The notes under the pieces: generated by a model | What the model was told of the DNA's origin: nothing | Databases searched by the model: none | Seen by the model: the letters and a program-made list of their open reading frames with translations, nothing else | Shown: positions 15,806-23,970 of the stretch, piece after piece | Numbering within the stretch: the first letter of the stretch is position 1 | How the letters are laid out: each line of letters opens with the position of its first letter | From: Streptomyces sp. C10-9-1 | Lineage (GTDB): Bacteria; Actinomycetota; Actinomycetes; Streptomycetales; Streptomycetaceae | Length of the DNA: 64,000 bases | Direction of reading: 5' to 3' | Assembly: GCF_024497955.1 (NCBI RefSeq) | Contig: NZ_JANHKP010000007.1 | Coordinates: 62,001 to 126,000, forward strand | Program-made: the position numbers and the translations under genes

Positions 15806-17695
15806 TCAGAGCTGGGTGCTCTGGCGCTCGGTGAGCCCGTGTTCGCGGGCGATGGCGTTCCACAGCGCGGCGGCCTCGTCCTTCGCCCGGGTGGCCTCGC
15901 CGCTGGCGCGGTTGCCCTGGGCGGTGTGCGAGGTGGTGCGCGCCTGGCCGTCCTTGCAGCCCCGCTTGCCCTTCACCTGCTTCGCCCAGGCCGCGTAGTG
16001 GTCGTCGGCCGAGGCGGACGCCTGCCATGCCTCGGTCAGTGCGGCCGTCAGCCGGGCGTGGTCGGGGAGTTCGTCCACCGCCAGCCCGTCGAGCCGGGTC
16101 ACCAGGCCCCGGCGCTGCTCCGCCGCGTCCTTGAGGTCGGCGGCGGCCTGGTCCAGCTCGGTGCACTTCTTGATGTTCTCGACGGAGCGGATCACCGCGG
16201 CACGGCTGTCGTTGCTGTCCGCGAGCAGTTCGTCGAGCGCCTCGGCCTGCTCCTCGGCCGGGTCCTCGTCCGGCTCGGGCGGCTCGGGAGCGGTGCTCCG
16301 GGGGGACTCGGCGGCCACGGTGGCCGCCGCGGCGGGCGCCGGGCCCTCGTCCCCGCCGCTGAACAGGACGGCACCGACGCCGAGTCCGAGCACGGCGCAG
16401 CCGACGACCACCGCCGCCACCACCGGGACGACCGAGCGCCGGGCCCCGGACCGGCCGTCGCCCCGCCCGGGCGGGTCGTACGGCGGCGACCCGTGGGGCG
16501 GCTCCTGGCCGCCGCCGGGTCCGGCGGGCCGGGGCGGGGCCGCCGGTCCCGCGTCGTAGCGCGGCAGCTGCCGGGTGGAGTCGGCTCCCGCCGCGCCGGG
16601 CGCATCGGCCCGGAAGAGGCTGTCGAACTCGGCGGGCGGCGGGCGGTCCCCGGGGGCGCCGGGCCGGATGCCGAAGGGCGGGGCGGACGGCGCGGACGGC
16701 ACGGGGGCGAGGTACTGCGTGGCGTCCTCCGCCCCGCCGGGAGCCGGGGCCGCCCGGTGGGGCGCGCCGTGCCGGGCGGGGGCCTTGGTGCCGAGGAAGG
16801 TCGTGGACTCGGCCGGCGACTCGGGAGGCAGCGCGCCGGGCTGCCCGGCATCGCCCGGCACCGGGGCGAGGTACTGGGTGGCATCGCCCGCACCGGGCGG
16901 CGCGGGCGGCACGGGGGCGAGGTACTGCGTGGCGTCCTCCGCCCCGCCGGGAGCCGGGGCGGCCCGCCCGCCCTGCGGGGGCAGCAGCCGGGTCTGCTCG
17001 GCGTCCGCCGCGGGTGCGGCTCCCGGGGCGGCCGCATGGGGGCCCGGTCCGTTCTGCGGCGGCAGGGGCTGCGCGGGAGTGCCGTGGGCGCCGTACGGCG
17101 GGGCCGCGGACTGCGCCCCCGGGCCGGGCGGGTAGCCGTGGCCCTGCCCGTGCGGTGCCTGCGCGGAGCCGTACCCCGCACCGGGCACCGGAGCGCCCCC
17201 GTACGAGGCACCCGGACCCTGGCCGCCCGGCACGGACGGATAGCCGTACCCGGGCGCCTGCGCGCCGGGCGGGGACGGGTGGCCGTGGCCCGGCACCTGC
17301 GCCCCCGGGCCGGGCGGGTAGCCGTGGCCCTGCCCGTGGGGCGCCTGCGCGGACCCGTACCCCGCACCGGGCACCGGAGCGCCCCCGTACGAGGCACCCG
17401 GACCCTGGCCGCCCGGCACGGACGGATAGCCGTACCCGGGCGCCTGGGCACCGGGCGGCGCCTCGCCGGAAGGCGGGCCCGGCGCGGCGCCGTGGCCGCC
17501 GGCCGGGTCCTGCCCCTCGGGCGGCTGCTGCGGGCCCCAGGGGGCGCCCCACGGCTGCCCGCCCGCGGGGGCCGCCTGCGCGCCCGACGGGCCGGGTATG
17601 ACGGGCTCTTGGCCGTCTGCGGGCAGCACGACGCCCTCGTGCGCGGGCCGCGCGGCGGGCGGCCGCTGCTCGTCACCCTGTCCGCTGTGCGTCAC
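15806..17695 (-). CDS. Proline-rich single-pass membrane protein with repeated T-x-x-L motifs
   Basis: 629 residues. The N-terminal 420 are Pro/Gly/Ala/Tyr-rich and presumably cytoplasmic and disordered. They include two near-identical blocks (residues 82-135 and 144-197, period 62) and six acidic-context T-x-x-L sites: T235 (TRLL), T256, T272 and T326 (each TQYL), T298 (TTFL) and T374 (TRQL). A single transmembrane helix spans about 421-446. An external helical domain of about 180 residues follows, with Cys near IKKCTELDQ and GKRGCKDGQ. The repeated Thr motifs fit kinase substrate and FHA-docking sites (inference). Short-read assembly of the repeat could be wrong. Ribosome site and start ATG at 17695 (MTHSGQGDEQRPP) are plausible. 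Confidence 0.85.
   Translation of the reverse strand: MTHSGQGDEQRPPAARPAHEGVVLPADGQEPVIPGPSGAQAAPAGGQPWGAPWGPQQPPEGQDPAGGHGAAPGPPSGEAPPGAQAPGYGYPSVPGGQGPGASYGGAPVPGAGYGSAQAPHGQGHGYPPGPGAQVPGHGHPSPPGAQAPGYGYPSVPGGQGPGASYGGAPVPGAGYGSAQAPHGQGHGYPPGPGAQSAAPPYGAHGTPAQPLPPQNGPGPHAAAPGAAPAADAEQTRLLPPQGGRAAPAPGGAEDATQYLAPVPPAPPGAGDATQYLAPVPGDAGQPGALPPESPAESTTFLGTKAPARHGAPHRAAPAPGGAEDATQYLAPVPSAPSAPPFGIRPGAPGDRPPPAEFDSLFRADAPGAAGADSTRQLPRYDAGPAAPPRPAGPGGGQEPPHGSPPYDPPGRGDGRSGARRSVVPVVAAVVVGCAVLGLGVGAVLFSGGDEGPAPAAAATVAAESPRSTAPEPPEPDEDPAEEQAEALDELLADSNDSRAAVIRSVENIKKCTELDQAAADLKDAAEQRRGLVTRLDGLAVDELPDHARLTAALTEAWQASASADDHYAAWAKQVKGKRGCKDGQARTTSHTAQGNRASGEATRAKDEAAALWNAIAREHGLTERQSTQL
17111..17452. repeat. 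Two-copy 186-bp-period coding repeat
   Basis: Two nearly identical segments of about 150-160 bp (17291-17452 and 17111-17266) encode the same Gly/Tyr/Pro-rich block. Near-identity at the DNA level implies a recent in-frame duplication. Confidence 0.85.
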
Positions 17696-17826
17696 CGGGA
17701 CTCCTACGTCTGGGCCTACGGAATCGTCGGCTCACGCTACCGGGTGGCCCGACGCCCCCGCACACGTGTGCAGCGGTGGTGACACAGCCGGGACACGGGC
17801 GGCCCCCGCGGCCCGGCCGCGGCGGG

Positions 17827-19212
17827 TCAGGCCGCCGTCCGCAGGGCGAGCCGCGCGGCGAACTCCCGCACCGGGGGCTCCTGTGCGTAGGGTTCGAGCC
17901 GCTGCTGGAGATCCTCCAGGTACTGGGCGCCCCGGCCGGTGCGCAACCCGTCGAGCAGTTCCACCGCGCGGGCGGCCGTGTGGCAGGCGTGCTCCACCTC
18001 ACGCTGCTGCACCTGGGCCGAGGACAGCAGCACCAGCCCGATCGCCCGGCGGCGGGCCTTGGAGGCGGGCAGGTGCGTCAGCGCCTCCCGGGCCGCCCGT
18101 GCGGCGGCCTCCGCCTCGCCCAGGTCCCGGTGGCAGTGGGCCAGTTCGTCCGCGAGGTAGGCGTGGTCGAAGTGGGCGATCCAGGCCGGGTCGTCACCGG
18201 ACCCCGGTTCCGCGCGGTCGAGCGAGGCGACCGCCCGGGACAGCGACTCGTGGCAGGACCGCACGTCCCCGAGCAGCGCGTGGCCGCGGGCCTCGGCCGC
18301 GTGGAACATCGCCTCCGCACGGGGGGTGACCCTGCCCCTGGCGCCCTCCTGCGCGGCACGGGCGAGTTGGGCGATCTCGCGGGGGTTGCCGAGCTCGGCG
18401 GCGAGGTGGCTCATGGAGGCGGCCAGCACATAGCCGCCGTAGGCGCGGTCACCCGCCGCCTGGGCGAGCCGCAGCGCCTGGATGTAGTAGCGCTGGGCGA
18501 GGCCCGGCTGGCCGGTGTCGACCGCCATGTAGCCGGCCAGCTCCGTCAACCGGGCGACCGCCGCGAAGAGTTCGCGCCCCACGGTCTCCCGGTAGGCGCC
18601 CGAGAGCAGCCCGGAGACGACGCTGTTGAGGTAGTGGACCAGGACCGGCCGGACGTGCCCGCTGCCGAAGCGGTGGTCGAGCTCGGTCAGCGCGGCCGTC
18701 GTCGCGCGCACCGCCTCGACGTCCGAGGGGCCGACGCGCGCACCCGCCGTACGCGCCACCTGCGCGTCCGCCCCGGTGATCAGCCAGTCGCGGCTGGGCT
18801 CCACGAGCGCGGAGGCGGCGACGGCCGAGCCGGAGAGGAAGTCCCGGCGGCCCACGTCGGACCGCCACAGCTCGCAGACCTGCTCGATCGCACCGGGTAC
18901 GGTCGGCGAGAACTGGAGCCCGACGCCGGTCGCGAGGTTCTTGCCGTTGGCCATGCCGATCTCGTCGATGGTGACGGTGCGCCCCAGCTTGCGCCCGAGC
19001 GCCTCGGCGATGACGCCCGGGGCCCGGCCGCGGGGCTGCTGGCCCCGCAGCCAGCGCGCCACCGAGGTCTTGTCGTACCTGAGGTCGAGCCCGCGTTCGG
19101 CGCCGACGATGTTGACCCGCCGTGCGAGGCCGGCGTTGGAGCACCCGGCCTCCTGGATGAGCGCCTGGAGCCGTTCGTTGGGCTGGCGGGCGACGAGTGG
19201 CCTGGCTGCCAT
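17827..19212 (-). CDS. XRE-type DNA-binding regulator with TPR domain (NsdA/SCO-type)
   Basis: 461 residues. The N-terminal HTH-like segment is VARQPNERLQALIQEAGCSNAGLARRVN, then TSVARWLRGQQPRGRAPGVIAEALGRKLGRTVTIDEIGM. Next is a twin-arginine-like RRDFLSGSAVAASALVEPSRDWLI segment, then about 300 residues of tetratricopeptide-like helices: AGYMAVDTGQPGLAQRYYIQALRLAQAAGD, EALTHLPASKARRRAIGLV, ending HTAARAVELLDGL. These orphan regulators influence development and antibiotic production in streptomycetes. The start ATG at 19212 has AGGGGG nine bases upstream. A remarkable 12-bp/8-bp tandem repeat array begins 24 bp upstream and may be its own operator (inference). Confidence 0.9.
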   Translation of the reverse strand: MAARPLVARQPNERLQALIQEAGCSNAGLARRVNIVGAERGLDLRYDKTSVARWLRGQQPRGRAPGVIAEALGRKLGRTVTIDEIGMANGKNLATGVGLQFSPTVPGAIEQVCELWRSDVGRRDFLSGSAVAASALVEPSRDWLITGADAQVARTAGARVGPSDVEAVRATTAALTELDHRFGSGHVRPVLVHYLNSVVSGLLSGAYRETVGRELFAAVARLTELAGYMAVDTGQPGLAQRYYIQALRLAQAAGDRAYGGYVLAASMSHLAAELGNPREIAQLARAAQEGARGRVTPRAEAMFHAAEARGHALLGDVRSCHESLSRAVASLDRAEPGSGDDPAWIAHFDHAYLADELAHCHRDLGEAEAAARAAREALTHLPASKARRRAIGLVLLSSAQVQQREVEHACHTAARAVELLDGLRTGRGAQYLEDLQQRLEPYAQEPPVREFAARLALRTAA

Positions 19213-19236
19213 GGTTGGTGACCCCCTGATGCCGCG

Positions 19237-19346
19237 TCGGTCAATGAGTCGGTCAATGAGTCGGCCGGTGAATCGGTCGATGAGTCGGTCGATGAGTCGG
19301 TCGACAGGTCGGTGAAGCGGTGAATCGGTGAATCGGTGAATCGGCC
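19237..19346. repeat. Tandem 12-bp repeats grading into 8-bp repeats upstream of XRE gene
   Basis: Six 12-base units begin at 19237, 19249, 19261, 19273, 19285 and 19297, of the form TCGGTCAATGAG or TCGGTCGATGAG with degenerate third and sixth copies. A 16-base unit follows at 19309, then 8-base TCGGTGAA units at 19325 and 19333, and a final TCGGCC. No gene overlaps the array. Confidence 0.9.
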
Positions 19347-19696
19347 GCCGGGTCCGCCGGCCACCGGGTCGACATGTCGGCCGCCGGGTCGATCACTGCC
19401 CGGATGAGCCACGGAGAATGCGGAATCCGCCGGTTGATTCCTTTTGGCGCTTTGACGCTGTTTGGCCTGAACAGTGCGGTGCGCGTACCCTCCCCGGGTC
19501 CGGTGGGCCCGTGCACGGGCGGGGCGCACCCGGGTACGGCCGGGGAACGCCCCCGCTCTGGCTACCCGGTACCGAGGGCGCGGCCCCGTGCGCGCCCCCG
19601 GCCGTGCACCCGTGCGCCCCGGACGAAGGACGGATGCGCCGACGCGCGGGCGTGCACCGGCCGTAACCCGAGGTCGCGGCGGTAGTTGAGTCTGGC

Positions 19697-20374
19697 GTGG
19701 ATGAGACCATGGGAGTCACGGAAGCCGCACCGATCCCTCACCAGCGGGGCGAGCAACTACTGGACAGTGCCGTGCGGTACGCGGAGGAGCGGCACTGGGA
19801 CGTGTTCCCCGGTACCTGGCTGGAGGCTGCGGACGGCGCGGAGCACTGCTCCTGCGGTGACGCCGCGTGCCCCGCCCCCGGCGCCCACCCGGCCCGCCCG
19901 GACTGGGCGAACCAGGCGACGGGCAGCGCCACCGCGGTCCGCCGCCTGTGGGCCAAGCAGCCCCGCTCCTCGGTCCTGCTGCCGACGGGCCGCACCTTCG
20001 ACGCGCTGGAGGTCTCCGAGTCGGCCGGGTTCCTCGCCCTCGCCCGGCTGGAGCGGATGGACCTCCCGCTCGGTCCGGTCACCTGCACGCCCGACCGCCG
20101 GATGGTCTTCTTCGTCCTCCCCGGCGCCTCCCTCAAGGCCCCGGACCTGATCCGCAACCTCGGGTGGATGCCTTCCGCCATCGACCTGGTCACCCGCGGG
20201 GAGGGCCACTGGGTCGCCGCCCCGCCGACCCGGATCGGCGGCCGGGGGGCGGTGCAGTGGGCGCGGCGCCCGACCCCGGCCAACCGCTGGCTCCCCGACG
20301 CGGAGGAGCTGATCAGCCCGCTCGCCTACGCCTGCGGCCGCGAGGCGGCGGAGCGGCGCACCCGCTCCTCCTGA
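19697..20374 (+). CDS. Bifunctional primase/polymerase-like (prim-pol fold) protein
   Basis: 225 residues: YAEERHWDVFPGTWLEA, C-x4-C-type HCSCGDAACPAPGAHPARPDWANQATGS, VLLPTGRTFDALEVSESAGFLALARLERM, and a closing NRWLPDAEELISPLAYACGRE. This is a widespread actinobacterial relative of the N-terminal prim-pol domain of plasmid and phage replication proteins. It lacks a helicase domain, and the acidic metal triad is not obvious, so catalysis is uncertain. The start is GTG at 19697 (VDETMG); an internal ATG at 19709 is an alternative. A TAGTTG -10 lies eight bases upstream and no ribosome site is seen, so the mRNA may be leaderless. Confidence 0.85.
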   Translation: MDETMGVTEAAPIPHQRGEQLLDSAVRYAEERHWDVFPGTWLEAADGAEHCSCGDAACPAPGAHPARPDWANQATGSATAVRRLWAKQPRSSVLLPTGRTFDALEVSESAGFLALARLERMDLPLGPVTCTPDRRMVFFVLPGASLKAPDLIRNLGWMPSAIDLVTRGEGHWVAAPPTRIGGRGAVQWARRPTPANRWLPDAEELISPLAYACGREAAERRTRSS

Positions 20375-20588
20375 CGCGCGTCTTCGCCCCGCCGCCGTTC
20401 CCGGCACCGGCGGCCCGCCCGCCGTCCCGCGGCGGTGCCCGGTACCCCCGGGCCGCGTCCGGCCCGGCTTCCGTTCCGGGTTCCGGCAGCGTCGGCCCGC
20501 GGCCGCTTCCAGGACCGCCCCTGGGTGGCGGCGGGCCCCCTCCGTAGGGTTGGTCCGTACCGACGGGGAGCACGGGAGGCGGGCGGAC

Positions 20589-21404
20589 ATGCCGGAGGAG
20601 ACGAGCGACGCGGTGGGGCGCGCGGTGCGGGTGCCGCCCCCCGCCGTCCAGGTGGAGGGCCTGTGGAAGCGGTTCGGCGGGCAGGTCGCCGTCGCGGGGA
20701 TCGACCTCGCCCTTCCCGCGGGCCGGTTCATCGGACTCGTGGGACCCAACGGCGCGGGCAAGACCACCACCCTGTCCATGATCACCGGCCTGCTGCGGCC
20801 GGACCAGGGGCGGGTGCGCGTCGCCGGTCACGACGTCTGGCGGGACCCGGCCGAGGTCAAGGCCCGCATCGGCGTCCTCCCGGAGGGGCTGCGGATGTTC
20901 GAGCGGCTCTCCGGCCGGGAGCTGCTCGCCTACAGCGGCCGGCTGCGCGGGCTGCCGGGCGGCGAGGTCGACCAGCGCGCCGCCCAGCTGCTGGACGTCC
21001 TGGACCTGGCCGGTGCGCAGCACAAGCTGGTCATCGACTACTCGACCGGTATGCGGAAGAAGATCGGGCTGGCGGCCGCGCTGCTGCACAACCCCGAGGT
21101 CCTCTTCCTGGACGAGCCCTTCGAGGGCGTGGACCCGGTCTCCGCGCAGACCATCCGCGGAGTGCTGGAGCGCTACACGGCCTCGGGCGCCACGGTGGTC
21201 TTCTCCAGCCATGTGATGGAGCTGGTCGAGTCGCTGTGCGACTGGGTGGCGGTGATGGCGGCGGGCCGTATCCGCGCCCAGGGCCCGCTGGCCGAGGTGC
21301 GCGGTGCGCGGCCGACGCTCCAGGCGGCCTTCCTCGAACTGGTCGGCGCCCGGGAGCGTGACACGGGGGCCTCGCTGGACTGGCTCGGCGGCGGTGCCCG
21401 GTGA
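20589..21404 (+). CDS. ABC transporter ATP-binding protein
   Basis: 271 residues. Walker A GPNGAGKTT near residue 55, Q-loop replaced by GVLPEGLRMFERLSGRELL, signature-like YSTGMRKKIGLAAALLHNP, Walker B VLFLDEPFEGVD, and H-loop VVFSSHVMELVE. It belongs to the CcmA/NatA-type exporter subfamily. It is translationally coupled to the permease gene (GTGA overlap), so together they form an exporter of unknown substrate. The ATG at 20589 follows GGGAGGCGGGCGGAC. An upstream in-frame GTG at 20550 is possible. A TAGGGT -10-like element lies about 40 bases upstream. Confidence 0.93.
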   Translation: MPEETSDAVGRAVRVPPPAVQVEGLWKRFGGQVAVAGIDLALPAGRFIGLVGPNGAGKTTTLSMITGLLRPDQGRVRVAGHDVWRDPAEVKARIGVLPEGLRMFERLSGRELLAYSGRLRGLPGGEVDQRAAQLLDVLDLAGAQHKLVIDYSTGMRKKIGLAAALLHNPEVLFLDEPFEGVDPVSAQTIRGVLERYTASGATVVFSSHVMELVESLCDWVAVMAAGRIRAQGPLAEVRGARPTLQAAFLELVGARERDTGASLDWLGGGAR

Positions 21405-22987
21405 GCACCGCCCGACTGACCGGGATCCTCGTCCGGTTGAAGCTCTCCCTGCTGCGGGGCGGCCTGCGCCGGTCCGGTGGGCGCACGGCCGTCTTCGTCG
21501 TCTCCCTGGTGTTCGCCTCGCTGGTGACCGCGGGGCTGCTCCTCGGGCTGGTGCTGCTGCGCGGCCACGCACAGGCGGCCACGGTGGCGGTGCTGCTCGC
21601 CGGTGTGCTCGCCGCGGGCTGGGCGGTGCTGCCGCTGTTCTTCCCCGGCGGCGACGAGACCCTCGACCCGACCCGGCTGGTGATGCTGCCGCTGCGTCCG
21701 GGGCCGCTGGTGGCGGCCCTGCTCGGCGCCTCGGTGGTGGGGATCGGCCCGCTCGTCACGCTGTGCCTCGCCGTGGGTGCGGTCCTCGCGGTGGCCCACG
21801 GGGCGGCCGCGGCCGTCGCCGCGGTCGCGGCGGTCCCGCTGCTGCTGCTGGTGTGCCTGGCACTGGCCCGCGCCGTCGCCGCCGCCAACATCCGCCTGCT
21901 GACCTCGCGCAAGGGGCGTGACCTCGCGCTGCTGAGCGGACTGCTGATCGCAGTGGGCCTCCAGTTCCTCAACTTCGGCCTCCAGAACCTCGGCCGGGCG
22001 GGAGGGCTGACCGCCCTGCGGCCCGCGGCCGACGTGGTGGGCTGGCTGCCGCCCGCCTCGGCCGTCGCCGCGGTCGAGGCCGCCGGCGGGGGCGCGTACG
22101 GGGAGGCGGCGGCCCGGCTGCTCCTGACGGGGCTGGCGCTGGCCGGGCTGCTGTGGTGGTGGCAGCGCAGCCTCACCCGCCTGATGACCTCTCCGGACTC
22201 CTCCACGCTCGGGGCCGCCCCCACCCGGGACCGGTCCTCCTCCGGACTGCACCGGCTGCTCCCGGAGGGCCGCACCGGCGCGGTGGTGCTGCGCACGCTG
22301 CGGTACGCGTGGCGGGACCCGAAGACGAAGGGGGCCTGGGTGACGGCGCTGGCGATCGGCCTGATCGTGCCGGTCCTGAACGCCCTCCAGGGCACCGGTT
22401 CCGTCTACTTCGCCTGCTTCGGCGCCGCGATGCTCGGCATGCTGACGTACAACCAGTTCGGCCAGGACTACTCGGGCTTCTGGATGGTGGCCCAGACCAT
22501 CTCCACCACCCGGGACGCCTACCAGGAGCTGCGGGCGCGGGCGCTCGCGATCCTGCTGGTCACCGTCCCGTACACGGTGCTGGTGGCGGCGGTGACCGCG
22601 GCGGTGATGGACCGCTGGGACGCCGTGCCCGAGGTGGTGGGCGTGTCCTTCGCCCTGCTGGGGGCGATGCTGGCGACCGGGGCGGTGGCCTCCGCGCTGT
22701 TCCCGTACTCGATCCCGCAGGACAGTGCGTACAAGAACGTCGCGCCCGGGCAGGGCACGATCGCCTGGCTGTCGCTCGGGGGCGGACTGCTGGCCTCGCT
22801 GGTCACGGCCCTGCCGGTGCTGGCGCTGACGGCGTGGCTGCACGTCTCCGGCTCCGGCGCGCTGTGGACGGTGCTCCCCGCGGGGGCGGCGTACGGTGCG
22901 CTGACCGCCTGGGCGGGGGTGCGGCTCGCCGCGACCAGGACGGCGGACCGGCTGCCGGAGATCCTGGCCGCGGTGGCCAAGGGCTGA
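21401..22987 (+). CDS. ABC transporter permease
   Basis: 528 residues, GTG start overlapping the ATPase stop by four bases. About ten to twelve hydrophobic helices are visible: TAVFVVSLVFASLVTAGLLL, AATVAVLLAGVLAAGWAVLP, LVTLCLAVGAVLAVAHGAAA, LALAGLLWWWQRSL, GLIVPVLNALQG, AILLVTVPYTVLVAAVTAAV, and further segments to the C-terminus. It is similar to large single-chain permeases paired with NatA-type ATPases in actinomycetes. Substrate unknown. Confidence 0.9.
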   Translation: MSTARLTGILVRLKLSLLRGGLRRSGGRTAVFVVSLVFASLVTAGLLLGLVLLRGHAQAATVAVLLAGVLAAGWAVLPLFFPGGDETLDPTRLVMLPLRPGPLVAALLGASVVGIGPLVTLCLAVGAVLAVAHGAAAAVAAVAAVPLLLLVCLALARAVAAANIRLLTSRKGRDLALLSGLLIAVGLQFLNFGLQNLGRAGGLTALRPAADVVGWLPPASAVAAVEAAGGGAYGEAAARLLLTGLALAGLLWWWQRSLTRLMTSPDSSTLGAAPTRDRSSSGLHRLLPEGRTGAVVLRTLRYAWRDPKTKGAWVTALAIGLIVPVLNALQGTGSVYFACFGAAMLGMLTYNQFGQDYSGFWMVAQTISTTRDAYQELRARALAILLVTVPYTVLVAAVTAAVMDRWDAVPEVVGVSFALLGAMLATGAVASALFPYSIPQDSAYKNVAPGQGTIAWLSLGGGLLASLVTALPVLALTAWLHVSGSGALWTVLPAGAAYGALTAWAGVRLAATRTADRLPEILAAVAKG

Positions 22988-22992
22988 CCGCC

Positions 22993-23014
22993 GGGCCGCC
23001 CGGCCGGGCGGCCC
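22993..23014. terminator. Bidirectional terminator palindrome
   Basis: A perfect 22-base palindrome (GGGCCGCCCGG and its complement) fills the 35-bp gap between the converging permease and hydrolase genes. Confidence 0.75.
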
Positions 23015-23022
23015 GGCCCCGC

Positions 23023-23892
23023 TCAGACCTCCCGGAGGGAGTCCAGGAAGGGCTCGACCACCGCGCGCCAGCCGTCCGGCCGGTCGTGGTGGACGAGGTG
23101 GCCCGCCTCGGGGACCTCTCCGTAGCTGCCGCGCGGCAGGACCCGCACCATCTCCTGCGCCTCCGCCCGGCCGAGCTTCCCGTCGGGACCCCGCACCACC
23201 AGGGCCGGGCAGGACACCTGGGCCAGCTCCTCCCAGTGCGCGTGGAGGGCCCATGCCTCGCGGGAGGCGAGGATGTGGGCCACGTCGAACACCGGGCGCC
23301 AGCCGTCCGCCTGCTCGGCCATCACCTCGGCGAAGTACTCCCCGCGGGCCGCGCTCGGGCGCTCAACCCAGGGGTCGTCCTCGCCGAACCACCTGCGGAC
23401 GTCGGCGAGGGTGGCGAACGGCAGCGGCCAGGACCGGAACCACGCCTCCCACTCGCGCTGCGAGGCCGCGCCCAGCGCCGAGGCGCGCATGTCGCAGACC
23501 ACCAGGGCGCGTACGAGGTCGGGGCGCAGGGCGGCGAGCTGCCAGGAGGTCAGCGCTCCCATCCCGTGGCCGATCAGGGTCACCGGGGCGAGGCCCAGCT
23601 GCTCGACGGCGGCCTCCGCGTCGGCGAGGTACGCCTCCCGCGTGTAGGGGCCGTCGGCGGGCTTGCCGCTGCGCCCGTGCCCGCGCTGGTCGAGCGCCAC
23701 GGCGCGGTGGCGCTCCGCGAGCCAGCGGGCGGTCGACGCCCAGTGGGAGGCCCGGCCCATCAGCCCGTGGAGCAGGAGGACACCGGGGGCGTCCGCCTGC
23801 CCGTGGTCCCCCGGGCCCTTGAGCGGATCGGCGAACTCCCAGGCGGCGAGGCGAACGCCACCCGCGCCGATCACGTCCGTGCGCCGCACCAT
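23023..23892 (-). CDS. Alpha/beta hydrolase-fold protein lacking the nucleophile serine
   Basis: 289 residues: oxyanion-loop LLLHGLMGRASHW, DQRGHGRSGKP, and the nucleophile-elbow region VTLIGHGMGALTSW. In relatives the elbow is GHSMG; here residue 110 is Gly (codon GGG), so the catalytic Ser is missing. The acid region LVVRGPDGKLGRAEAQ and the His in PEAGHLVHHDRP remain. The protein may be inactive, a binding protein, or a cofactor-free lyase or oxygenase. Sequencing error needs excluding. The start ATG at 23892 follows GGGGGTGCCAGGATC. An SOS-box-like palindrome lies 63 bp upstream. Confidence 0.88.
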   Translation of the reverse strand: MVRRTDVIGAGGVRLAAWEFADPLKGPGDHGQADAPGVLLLHGLMGRASHWASTARWLAERHRAVALDQRGHGRSGKPADGPYTREAYLADAEAAVEQLGLAPVTLIGHGMGALTSWQLAALRPDLVRALVVCDMRASALGAASQREWEAWFRSWPLPFATLADVRRWFGEDDPWVERPSAARGEYFAEVMAEQADGWRPVFDVAHILASREAWALHAHWEELAQVSCPALVVRGPDGKLGRAEAQEMVRVLPRGSYGEVPEAGHLVHHDRPDGWRAVVEPFLDSLREV

Positions 23893-23954
23893 GATCCTGG
23901 CACCCCCTCTTCCCTCCCCCGCGTCGGTGGCCCCTCCGGAGCCCGGCCAGACTA

Positions 23955-23970
23955 TCGAACTCTTATTCGA
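23955..23970. promoter_or_regulatory. LexA (SOS) box-like element upstream of alpha/beta hydrolase
   Basis: TCGAACTCTTATTCGA matches the actinobacterial SOS consensus TCGAAC-N4-GTTCGA in 11 of 12 defined positions. It is in a small AT-richer promoter zone for the minus-strand hydrolase gene. Confidence 0.5.

Noticed and set aside
19253..19529. Frames encoding TDSSTDS-like repeats
   Set aside because: They are translations of the noncoding 12/8-bp tandem array, not a protein.
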